A stretch of DNA of 13,066 nucleotides from Cyclostephanos tholiformis (GCA_036939975.1 JALLPB010000770.1:1-13066), one strand, 5' to 3'. Positions 1 to 7,950 are shown, counted from the first letter of the stretch. Program-made: numbers and translations. The notes: generated by a model from the sequence alone, not told the origin.

Positions 1-19
1 ATCTATGATTTAGTGTCTG

Positions 20-53
20 TTTCTTATCCCCCGGTGTTTCTTATCCCCCGGTC
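20..53. repeat. 17-bp tandem duplication upstream of the membrane-protein gene
   Basis: Two adjacent 17-bp copies, 20-36 and 37-53, share the core TTTCTTATCCCCCGGT and differ only in the last base. They lie about 240 bp upstream of the likely start codon of the Pro/Thr-rich membrane protein. A promoter role is possible but untested. A simple local duplication explains them equally well. Confidence 0.8.
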
Positions 54-291
54 CCTTCTTATAGGAATCCATGAGAGGCAACCTGCGTGGGAATGAATAG
101 GTTTTTAGAGGGGGAGATGATAGAGGGAAAGAAGCCGACGACATGAGGCTTCTGAAAATTTTAAGAGAGATAAAATTATCAGCAAAAACACGACCCAGCT
201 CCAGCTCTCATGGTCAAATCATGCTTTGCGCAATCCATATCCAACCATGCGGTTTGCTGCTACTGATAAATCACGGCCATTATCATTGACG

Positions 292-3200
292 ATGGCCACC
301 CGCGTCCTATTTGTCCTCGTCTTCGTCTTCGTGTCGGCGGAGACGACGACGACGACGACGACGACGATGGTATCGGCCCAAATAATACCCGTCGAACCAA
401 CCCTAGCGCCGACAATTTCCAGTGCTCCTTCTCTGTCCAGTGTTCCTTCTCTGTCTCCGTCGCTGACTGACACGGATGAGCCCACTTTAACACCGACGAC
501 TTTTGCTACAAATAATCCCATCACCATGAGCCCCTCAGGTTCTCCCGTCGGAACGCCATCTTATAATCCGACGAATTCTCCCGTCATGGTGCCGACAACG
601 GCACGTCCAACCACCGTACGTCCAACCACCGTACGTCCAACCACCGTACGTCCAACAACCGCACGTCCAACCGTTGCGCTGACGAGAAATCCAACGACGA
701 GTGATCCGACTACGACACCCACTTTAACGCCGATAACTTTTCCGCCAACAGTAAAACCGACAGCTGACCCTATCACCATGAGTCCGTCAGATTCTCCCGT
801 AGGAACGACAACTGCCAACCCTACGACCGAAAATCCAACGGACTCACCTGTCGAGACGCCAACAACGGCACTTCCAACCACGGCACGTCCAACCACGGCA
901 CGTCCCACCACGGCACGTCCAACCATTGCGCCAACGAGAAATCCGACAACCGCAATTCAAACCGCGACACCAACAACTGCAAGCAAACCGCCAACGAGAA
1001 CACCAACGACTCGCAAACCCTCGTCAATCTGCAGCTTCTGTGTCGATGGCCTTTCCAACCCAGAATTGATCATCCCGACCGATGCCCAGGCCACCTGTGC
1101 ACAGGCGGAGGCTTATTCTTCGACGTTGGCGTCGGACGATCCCATGTGCACGATGATATTAGTTGCCCAGGCCTTCTGCTGCCCATCTGTGGTACCGAGT
1201 GAACAACCGACGAGTAACCCTACATCTAGCAAACCAATAAGCACAAAACCTACGACGAGTGAACCAACGCCCCTGAAACCGACAACTGGAAAACCATCAA
1301 CTAGTATACCAACATCATCGCCTTCGCTCAGACAAACGTTATCACCGACTGTAGCACCTACCTCGCCAAGACCCGTTTCCTCCCCATTCTCCCAATCACC
1401 CACGACCTCGGCCATGCTACCATCTTCCACGAGTAAGCCCTCGATCCGCCCAACCCGAAATCCCTCGATGTTGCCAACGAATAACACCCAACCAACGAAT
1501 CCACCCACCGAAGAGCCAACATTGCCCGAGGGAAAAACGGGAACGCCAACGATGAGCCCCACATCTACTCCAACTTTGGCACCCACTACTGGAAGTCCAA
1601 TATTTGACTTCACAGGAAGCCAAACGCCAACGTACAATCCCATAACTCCTCCACCATTGCTAAAAGGACCTATACAAACTACTGGGTTGACCGTAACACT
1701 GAGCGGCATCAAAAGCATCAACGATGGACCCGAATGGGAGAGGACCACATCAAATTTATACACCGAATTCTACAATGGCGAACCTAATGTGTACGATGTA
1801 ATTCCATCACAATTATATATGGTTGTGGTAATGATCACAAATATAACGGAGTCTCGTATGTCCAGGAGGAATCTTCGTGGAAGTCGCGGAAATAGGATCC
1901 TACAACCAGAACCATCGGTGAAGGTTACATATTCCCAAGATTTGTTTTATAGCAGCAGCGATCCAAGGTCGGCATTGACCAATGAGCAACTTGCTTTGTA
2001 CCCGTTAAGTACGCCCGAATTTCGAGAGATCTACGTAAGCAGCTTTAAATTACTTGACGGGTATGATGATCTAACGGAGGTGTCGGAAATATCCCTATCC
2101 AGTGTCAACGTGAAACCGCCTGATCCGTTGGATGACAAGCTGCCTGTTGGTGCAATCGTCGGAGGAGTGCTCGCGGGTGTGCTTGTTCTCGCCTTTATCG
2201 GATATGTGTATTACCAAAAAAATAAAAAGGATCAGATTGTGATGGATGAAGATGTGGAAGATAAGGACGCGGAGAACTCTACCAGCGCTGCTGTACCCCA
2301 GACGGAAGATATGGGATCTTCAGAGCAGTTGTTTGGAGAGTATGGCGTAGTGGGAGGAGATGGATTGAGTTCATCTTTGACGCCAGATGAACAAAGCGTC
2401 GTCACGTTTGATTATGATTATGCACGTATGATTGGTGGCGGTGTTTTCGATGGATTGAGCCCGATGTCAGCGCAAGGCAGTCAAAGCACCCTAACTGTTG
2501 ATCTTGACCAAGCATACGAAGATGTCGCCGGTGCCATGGATGACAATAGAATGAGTGCGTCTCTGGAAAGAGACGATAAAAGTGTTTCCTCGGATGATCA
2601 CGACGAAAACACCGAAAACATCGGAGACATTTCGGTTGCTCTGTCAGGTCTGTCGGGTATTTCGGACGATGGAATTGAAACGTCATACCTGGATGGCAAT
2701 AGATCGACTACTTCGTCGGCAGATGACGACCAAAGCATCTCATCGGTCCATGAACAAGTAGTCGGGGGTCTGCCGGGAGATTCGGACGAGGGGATTGAAG
2801 TACCATACGTGGATGACAATAGATCGACCACTTCTTCAGCAGAAGCCGTTCAAAACGGTTCCTCGCTTAACGATGACCAAGTATTGGAAGGTAACGAAGA
2901 AGATGAGTTAGTTGATATGCCCGGCCAGGTAGTGGGCGTCGTTTCTGATGGAGGAAGTGCCTCCTCCAGAGAATTTGATCAGCTGAGTGAAGAAATTGAA
3001 ACACCTTACGATGAATTGAGTAATTCATTGGCAGTAAGCGACCTAAGGGTTTATGATGATGGCCAAGATAACAAAGACGAAGACGAATGTTCATCTTTGG
3101 CAGAATTTAATCGCATGGTGGATGAGGCATCTGAAACACCACAAGATGGAGCAGCCACTGCTTTTGTTGACGAGAAAACTTCTTTCTCTTCGACAGATAA

Positions 3201-3783
3201 CAATCAAAATGATAACAAACGAGAATGTGAGGACAAAAATGGAGCTCTTCCTGACATGTTGTGTGCTCCAGCTGGCAAGCTGGAAGAAAAAAATGAAGAG
3301 TCTCATGATATACATGGTACTTTCTCTGTAGAAGGCGACCAAAGCGTTTCATCGGATGATGATGACCTAGAGTATGACGATTATGTTGAAAAGTTTCCTA
3401 ATGTTTTGCACTCCATGGCTGGTGAGCTAGATGTGATATTGAAAGATTCAGATGTATCTCTGGCTAATCATAGTCAAGAGCAAGCGAACAACGTTGGACT
3501 GTCTTCCATCCAATATGTGGAGGATTCCAAATTCCACGAAATGGAAGTCAGTGATGAGCTCATAGCAGTGGACAATGACAGAAAGCCTTCGCCTGTTCCA
3601 TCCGAAGAACATTCTTCTAGTTCATCAAAGCATTCTTCCAATTCATCAAAGAAAAGTAGCAAATCGAAGAAAAGCAAGTCAGAAACTATTTTTGATACCG
3701 CCCAGAAAGCAATTATCCAGGCTCAAGAGATTCTTCAAACTCTAAGTATAGAGTCGTCATCTGATTCATCGACGTCCGACTAA
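292..3783 (+). CDS. Pro/Thr-repeat single-pass membrane protein with six-Cys module and acidic tail
   Basis: This gene is not assignable to a characterised family. I chose the ATG at 292 (context GACGATGG) because it puts a hydrophobic signal peptide at residues 1-16. An in-frame ATG at 247 would add 15 residues. An ACG run follows, encoding eight Thr. Residues 30-245 are PT-rich repeats. Residues 247-297 hold a module C-x2-C-x18-C-x16-C-x9-CC, and a second PT/KPT-rich stretch runs to about 455. A globular-looking juxtamembrane domain (about 458-612) contains a basic RRNLRGSRGNR segment at 525-535. A glycine-spaced membrane helix spans 619-641 and is followed by KNKK, predicting a cytoplasmic tail of about 520 residues rich in Asp, Glu and Ser. 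The tail has a 40-residue tandem repeat and ends in a Ser/Lys cluster and a short amphipathic helix. The Thr/Ser-rich ectodomain suggests heavy O-glycosylation at the cell surface, cell wall or an endomembrane (inference). No intron is needed. Confidence 0.85.
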   Translation: MATRVLFVLVFVFVSAETTTTTTTTMVSAQIIPVEPTLAPTISSAPSLSSVPSLSPSLTDTDEPTLTPTTFATNNPITMSPSGSPVGTPSYNPTNSPVMVPTTARPTTVRPTTVRPTTVRPTTARPTVALTRNPTTSDPTTTPTLTPITFPPTVKPTADPITMSPSDSPVGTTTANPTTENPTDSPVETPTTALPTTARPTTARPTTARPTIAPTRNPTTAIQTATPTTASKPPTRTPTTRKPSSICSFCVDGLSNPELIIPTDAQATCAQAEAYSSTLASDDPMCTMILVAQAFCCPSVVPSEQPTSNPTSSKPISTKPTTSEPTPLKPTTGKPSTSIPTSSPSLRQTLSPTVAPTSPRPVSSPFSQSPTTSAMLPSSTSKPSIRPTRNPSMLPTNNTQPTNPPTEEPTLPEGKTGTPTMSPTSTPTLAPTTGSPIFDFTGSQTPTYNPITPPPLLKGPIQTTGLTVTLSGIKSINDGPEWERTTSNLYTEFYNGEPNVYDVIPSQLYMVVVMITNITESRMSRRNLRGSRGNRILQPEPSVKVTYSQDLFYSSSDPRSALTNEQLALYPLSTPEFREIYVSSFKLLDGYDDLTEVSEISLSSVNVKPPDPLDDKLPVGAIVGGVLAGVLVLAFIGYVYYQKNKKDQIVMDEDVEDKDAENSTSAAVPQTEDMGSSEQLFGEYGVVGGDGLSSSLTPDEQSVVTFDYDYARMIGGGVFDGLSPMSAQGSQSTLTVDLDQAYEDVAGAMDDNRMSASLERDDKSVSSDDHDENTENIGDISVALSGLSGISDDGIETSYLDGNRSTTSSADDDQSISSVHEQVVGGLPGDSDEGIEVPYVDDNRSTTSSAEAVQNGSSLNDDQVLEGNEEDELVDMPGQVVGVVSDGGSASSREFDQLSEEIETPYDELSNSLAVSDLRVYDDGQDNKDEDECSSLAEFNRMVDEASETPQDGAATAFVDEKTSFSSTDNNQNDNKRECEDKNGALPDMLCAPAGKLEEKNEESHDIHGTFSVEGDQSVSSDDDDLEYDDYVEKFPNVLHSMAGELDVILKDSDVSLANHSQEQANNVGLSSIQYVEDSKFHEMEVSDELIAVDNDRKPSPVPSEEHSSSSSKHSSNSSKKSSKSKKSKSETIFDTAQKAIIQAQEILQTLSIESSSDSSTSD
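343..366 (+). repeat. (ACG)8 coding microsatellite (poly-Thr)
   Basis: Eight perfect ACG triplets encode residues 18-25, directly after the predicted signal peptide. Length changes here would add or remove Thr residues without a frameshift, so the tract may vary between strains. Confidence 0.9.
481..951 (+). repeat. Duplicated Pro/Thr block with embedded 15-bp arrays
   Basis: Two related blocks of about 225-235 bp, 481-702 and 718-951, have the same order of motifs: PTLTPxTF, then PITMSPSxSPVGT, then an array of RPTT(V/A) units, then TRNPTT. The first array has three identical 15-bp units at 604-648 plus two diverged ones. The second has four units at 871-930. This indicates segmental duplication followed by independent expansion of the arrays. 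The five-residue unit keeps the frame. Confidence 0.85.
2641..2880 (+). repeat. 120-bp tandem duplication in the acidic cytoplasmic tail
   Basis: The segment 2641-2760 is repeated at 2761-2880 at an exact 120-bp lag, giving two 40-residue units (784-823 and 824-863). Both share the frame SDxGIExxYxDxNRSTTSSA. A weaker copy of the same theme (SEEIETPYDEL) appears around 2984-3016. The conserved SD, RSTTSS and tyrosine positions could be phosphorylation sites, which is inference only. Confidence 0.8.
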
Positions 3784-4127
3784 AAGCGCCGGTTGATGGT
3801 AGCTGCAGCCGAATTAATCACTACACATAATTAATTTTGTTTTGTCTTTTCACTCTTTTTAAACTTTTAACCTCCCTATTCATAATTTCCCTCTAAACAA
3901 GAATAGAATAAGTTACCATGTTACATCGCTAACCTGGATTGAAATAAGCCAAAAATGCTCTGGATTACTTTGAGACTTCTCAGTGACAAAGATATAACAC
4001 TGTATGATTAATTAAAGTTTGGCTATCTTTCTGTGGGATACTACGGTATCGTCATAGTCACTGCAGTAACCCTCTACCTCTTCTCCATGGTGTTTATAAG
4101 TAATTCTGTACATAACCTTAGCCCGCT
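3784..4127. other. Intergenic region, 3' flank of the membrane-protein gene
   Basis: AT-rich non-coding DNA. No open frame, RNA gene or convincing repeat is visible. It presumably carries the 3' UTR and polyadenylation signal of the upstream gene, but I cannot single out a definite signal. Confidence 0.5.
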
Positions 4128-4863
4128 TCATGCATGAGCAACTGCATCGGAGCACACGCACATGTTCCGCACTTCGGCTGAAACATATTCATGCATTTTT
4201 CCTTGTACCCACACATATTCATGCATTTTTCCTTGCACCCACCGGGGTTTGCTCTTAGATTTTATCCCATCATCTACCCAAATTTTTGCTCTTGAGTTGG
4301 CAAACATGCCTGGTTCATAGCCATCCCAAGGTGAGTTACGAAACAAGGATGCGGATGAATGATGAAGGCTTGGATTCCCCTCTGTTGGTTGTGCTTGAGC
4401 AGGGGCATATGACGCTAGTGTGCGCTTTCCAGCACACCGTGCACGCACTCTCTCTCGTATAACATGATCATGATATCGATATTGCCTTCACCCTGATGTA
4501 GAACATGATACTTGTCTTCTAACAAGGGTATGTCCTGGGACTTTGGTAAACTTGATAGCCACCGCTTCCTTGTTCACAGTGTATTCATGCAAATTTTTGA
4601 CCTGGATTATTTTCAATCGATGCCATCACCGTTTGAGCAAATCTCAATGACACCTTGTGAGTACAAACCTCACATGTTGCAGTTGTGGCTGCCATCCATC
4701 TATCATGTACAACACCAACCTCATCCCCAGGAAGTGTGACTTGTGAAAATACAAGTTGGATCCTTGAGGTGTACCATATCTTTGCACAGTCAAGACACAT
4801 TCTAGATGTGCAATTGCAACCAGTTTTTACTCTTTCTAACACCCACTCCATGCAAATTCTGCA
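4128..4863 (-). pseudogene. Chain of broken minus-strand frames with paired cysteines
   Basis: Unrecognised. Read on the minus strand, an open frame runs from just after a TAA at 4866-4864 down to a TGA at 4587-4585. It contains CRIC, then CNC-x4-CLDC, then CEVC, a zinc-ligand-like spacing reminiscent of RING-type fingers. A second frame (about 4613-4128), broken by one TGA near 4501-4503, continues with protein-like segments such as VNKEAVAIKFTKVPGH and NSRAKIWVDDGIKSK, then a 10-residue repeat WVQGKMHEYV twice. The pieces have no common start and are cut by stops and one frame change. I infer a decayed gene, or 3' exons with introns I cannot place. It may once have joined the SET-like locus beside it, since the first frame is the same across the single TAA. 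Chance open frames remain possible. Confidence 0.3.
4183..4242. repeat. 30-bp tandem repeat, two copies
   Basis: The units 4183-4212 and 4213-4242 differ at one base (T/C at 4206 and 4236). On the minus strand the 30-bp period is exactly in frame and encodes WVQGKMHEYV twice. It is a recent local duplication inside the broken minus-strand frame. Confidence 0.9.
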
Positions 4864-5735
4864 TTAATTGGCCACAACAACTTCTTCGGGTAGCGGATTC
4901 AGAGATCTGCCACCCTCATTATCAAGGCAGCCTGTGCCACCACCAGTGAATTCATAAGGCCATAAAAGCTCCTCACCAGGCTCAATATCACAAGAAGCAA
5001 CCATCTCTGTCAATCCCTGATTGTCTCTTCTCATACCCAATTTCATATTCGGGAGGTTCCAAATCCGTGGCTACTATTGACAAAGTAGCTGATGTTGAGT
5101 GTATTCAGTCCAGCCTTAGGCACTGGCATACTCTTCTGTCATCCACAAAGTGCCTCTTGATCATGTCCTGAACCTCGTTTGAAAGTTGTTGAATGTCGGA
5201 TTCATTCAAATCAATTACTTTGTCAGAAGGTGGACCGTTTGTTTTAATGGGTTCACTCCCATCGGAATCCTGCGAAAAGGCAATACTCCCACAGCATCAA
5301 TCGATGAAGGTTAAAACTTGCAATATATATCATCCCTCAAGTGGTGCAATAGCTTTAGCTTTTTGGCCTGACGGAGGATCTCATTCTCTTCCTCTTCGTC
5401 TGAGTCATCATCATCTTCATTTTCTGGCCTCTCATCAATCAAATATGCCATCATCTGCTGCTGTTGACCGCCGCCACCACCGCCGGGATGACCCGGGGGC
5501 CTTACACTCGCTTGCCTCAGCCATTGCAACCCCATCTCCTCCGCACCGCCCCGCCCCCCTCCGCCCCCCCATTTTTGAGGTTGGGATTGCCCCTGCTGTT
5601 GTTGTTGTAGTTTCCACCATGACTTCCTCTTCCTCCTCCTCCTCCTCCTCCTCCTCCTTCTCCTCCTCCTCCTCCTCCTCCCACGCCGTGGCCTGCTGTG
5701 GTGGCCTGCAACAATGAATTGCCCCGGCCATACAT
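4864..5735 (-). CDS. Uncertain multi-exon gene or pseudogene with SET-like C-terminus
   Basis: No single frame spans the locus. It can start at the ATG at 5735 with a Gly-rich stretch ending GGNYNNNSRGNPNLKNGG. It then needs a frame change near the G7 run at about 5564-5570 to enter a Gln/acidic frame (DERPENEDDDDSDEEEENEI). That frame stops just after 5311. Next comes a frame from about 5269 containing DKVIDLNESDIQQLSNEV. A GTATGC donor after DDRR and a TAG acceptor 59 nt on would join it to NLPNMKLGMRRDNQGLTEM and then VASCDIEPGEELLWPYEF, stopping at 4864. The PNMK and DIxPGEELLWxY elements match the end of SET methyltransferase domains (family knowledge). The front half of a SET domain is not visible, so activity is doubtful. 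The exon model is tentative, and a pseudogene is an equal alternative. Confidence 0.4.
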
Positions 5736-5880
5736 GGATCTCCAGACTTCTACTATTTATTTGTCAGGGAGGTAGTTAAAAAAATATTGAGTGTGGTGTG
5801 TGCTATGGATGAATCGTAACTTTTTTTTAAGTATGGTTCACACTTCATATCTATTATTTGCTCACTTATAATAATATATT
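5736..5880. promoter_or_regulatory. Divergent interval upstream of MFAP1
   Basis: An AT-rich 145-bp interval lies between the possible minus-strand start at 5735 and the MFAP1 ATG at 5881. It contains a T8 run around 5820-5828 and TATAATAATATATT directly before the MFAP1 ATG. It must hold the MFAP1 5' UTR and core promoter, but I cannot define individual elements. Confidence 0.4.
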
Positions 5881-7950
5881 ATGTCTTCCTGCAACCAAAA
5901 TCTCGGCCGCGACGAGCTCGCCGCGATCCTCGGCGCATCCCACGCGTCCGACATGATCGTCGCCGCTGGCGTCGGCACGAGTGACGCCCTCCCCCTCGCA
6001 TCATCATCGTCGTCCGCCGCTGGCAAAAAGAGGCCACCGCGTCGCGGGTGGGAGGAGGACGAGGACGTGTCGAAAATGGATCGCGCTCAAGCGGCGGCGC
6101 TCGTGGCGCGTAAATTCAAGGCGTCGTCGTCGGGGGGTAGGGTGGCGGGGACGATGAGGCACCGCGTCGTCGCCGCCACGGGGGGGAAGAGGAAGCGCTC
6201 GATGCAGCATCACCTCCTCGCGGCGGACCTGATGATGGAAGGCGGGGACGTGAAGGTGAACGGCGTCTTAGTCGCGAATTCTTCGCGGCGTGAGGACGGC
6301 GATGATCGCGTCGATGAGGTAGAAGATGATGAGGAGGAGGAGATGGGGGAGGAGAAGGAGGAGGAGGAGGAGGAGGATAGCTTCTCTTTACGACGGACTG
6401 ATGCCACGCGAAAGAAGGCGGAGGCGAGGGTGTTGGTGAGGAGGGGGGCGGTGGACGAGGAGGATCGTCGTCGTCGACAACGACAATATTCTTCTTCGGA
6501 CTCGGTTTCATCGAACGACTCATCATCCTCATCGTCGTCGTCGTCGTCGTCGTCATCCGATGGTTCGTCACGACGCCGGGGTAGGGGAGAACGCGGAACC
6601 AGAGGAAGGTCAGATTCGTCGTCGGAAGACGAGGCCGACATGCGACGCAGGAGGGCTCGCGAACAACGCGCAGCACGAGAGAAAGAGCGAGGCGATGAAA
6701 AGGCGGTCGCTGCTGCTTTTACTACTCATTCCGATCGAGTCGTGAAAAGAACGGAGGGGTTCAACAACGAACCGATGAAAATTCACGGACAGGAGAAGAA
6801 ACGACGAGCGAATCACGCGGACGAAGGTGGTGACGATGAGAGGGGCAGAGATTTTGGAGGAAAGCCACCACACGACGAGGTCGCAACTTCTTCAAACAAA
6901 AATAGCAAAAACGGTCGGAATCGCCGCGCCGCGTCGGTGGGCTCGACCTCGTCGAGCGATGGGTCGTCGTCCTCGTCTTCGTCGTCGTCCTCTTCCCATG
7001 ACTCCTCGTCGTCTTCGGACGAATCCGACGACCAGGTCGACGCCGCCGTCGCGATGCCCGCATCCGCACCGAGGCCGGTCTTCGTGCCGAAGTCCAAACG
7101 CGGCACCGTCGCCGAGGTCGAGATGCGGCAGAAAAGGCTCGAGGACGCCGAGGAGCGTAGACTTATGGAGGCGGAGAAACGCGCCATTAAGTCGCGCGCG
7201 CTCGTTGCGGAGATCGCGTCCTCCGCTTCCAACGGCGGCAAGTTCAACGACGGTAACGAGGGGGATGAATTCGACACTGGCGAATCGGGGGGGGAATTCA
7301 TACCGGTGCCGGACGACACCGATCCCGACGATCCCGACCTCGTCGCGGCCGAGCGCGACGCCTGGGAATTACGCGAGCTGCTGCGGCTTCTGCGCGAAGT
7401 CGACGTCGCCCGGGAACGGGAGAAGGAGCGGATGGAATTGGAGCGAAGGAGGGCACTAACCGACGAGGAGCGACTCGCGGAGGACAGGTCGAGCGGGAGG
7501 TACCGCGCGCCGGGGGAGTCGCGCCGCCGTGTGGGTGCCGTGGGAGGACGGGCAGATGGTGGAGCAGACTCCTTGGATGGGGGGGGGGGACATTACCTGC
7601 AGCGGTTCCACCACCGCGGCGCTTTCTACATGGACGAGGACACGCTCGATCAGGCGGGCCCCGACGACGTGCGTCATCGCGCCGCGGAGTACTCCCGCGC
7701 CGCCACTGGCGAGGACAAGATAGACAAGTCGGCGTTGCCGAAGGTGATGCAGGTCAAAAAATTCGGTTTCGCGGGATATTCAACCAAGTACAAAGGTTTG
7801 GCGAAGGAAGATACCACCGACAGGAAGATGGATTTCCTCCCCATTCTTCGTGGATGGGAGGGAGGGGTTTCCAGTCGTGGTCGCGGTGGTGGTTATGGAA
7901 ATAACAATGGTGGCGATGGCCGCGGTGGCGACAGGCGAAGAGATGGATAG
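5881..7950 (+). CDS. MFAP1: MFAP1, spliceosomal B-complex protein
   Basis: Single-exon gene of 689 aa. The C-terminal half matches the MFAP1 family, a nuclear protein of the spliceosomal B complex needed for pre-mRNA splicing (family knowledge). Diagnostic stretches are RPVFVPKSKRGTVAEVE from residue 398, a long charged helix including AWELRELLRLLREVD and RRALTDEERLAEDR, YLQRFHHRGAFYMDED at 572-587, and LPKVMQVKKFGFAG from 619. The N-terminal 390 residues are low complexity: an acidic Glu/Asp run (about 141-167), two poly-Ser tracts (about 204-229 and 362-383) and RRRRGRGERG-type basic patches, as in SR-like splicing proteins. The tail after 660 is an RGG/GGYGNNNGG segment, which I do not recall in the human protein. 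At 689 aa it is considerably longer than the roughly 440-aa human protein. It converges with Cdc37. Confidence 0.92.
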   Translation: MSSCNQNLGRDELAAILGASHASDMIVAAGVGTSDALPLASSSSSAAGKKRPPRRGWEEDEDVSKMDRAQAAALVARKFKASSSGGRVAGTMRHRVVAATGGKRKRSMQHHLLAADLMMEGGDVKVNGVLVANSSRREDGDDRVDEVEDDEEEEMGEEKEEEEEEDSFSLRRTDATRKKAEARVLVRRGAVDEEDRRRRQRQYSSSDSVSSNDSSSSSSSSSSSSSDGSSRRRGRGERGTRGRSDSSSEDEADMRRRRAREQRAAREKERGDEKAVAAAFTTHSDRVVKRTEGFNNEPMKIHGQEKKRRANHADEGGDDERGRDFGGKPPHDEVATSSNKNSKNGRNRRAASVGSTSSSDGSSSSSSSSSSSHDSSSSSDESDDQVDAAVAMPASAPRPVFVPKSKRGTVAEVEMRQKRLEDAEERRLMEAEKRAIKSRALVAEIASSASNGGKFNDGNEGDEFDTGESGGEFIPVPDDTDPDDPDLVAAERDAWELRELLRLLREVDVAREREKERMELERRRALTDEERLAEDRSSGRYRAPGESRRRVGAVGGRADGGADSLDGGGGHYLQRFHHRGAFYMDEDTLDQAGPDDVRHRAAEYSRAATGEDKIDKSALPKVMQVKKFGFAGYSTKYKGLAKEDTTDRKMDFLPILRGWEGGVSSRGRGGGYGNNNGGDGRGGDRRRDG

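Noticed and set aside
226..246. Upstream extension of the membrane protein to 226
   Set aside because: The codon at 226 is TTG, not ATG. The in-frame ATGs are at 247 and 292, and only the second gives a compact signal peptide.
561..1763. Val/Gly-rich minus-strand frames opposite the Pro/Thr repeats
   Set aside because: They are the complement of regular PT codon repeats, with no independent motifs.
5193..5717. Plus-strand open frame of 174 aa with an ATG
   Set aside because: Its composition is dominated by poly-Ser, Pro/Arg and poly-Val from reverse-complemented low-complexity DNA. The opposite strand reads as acidic and SET-like protein segments, which is more protein-like.
6116..7319. Long minus-strand and alternate-frame open frames inside MFAP1
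   Set aside because: They are Pro/Arg/Ser-rich by-products of GC-rich, repetitive coding sequence. The plus frame carries the conserved MFAP1 core.
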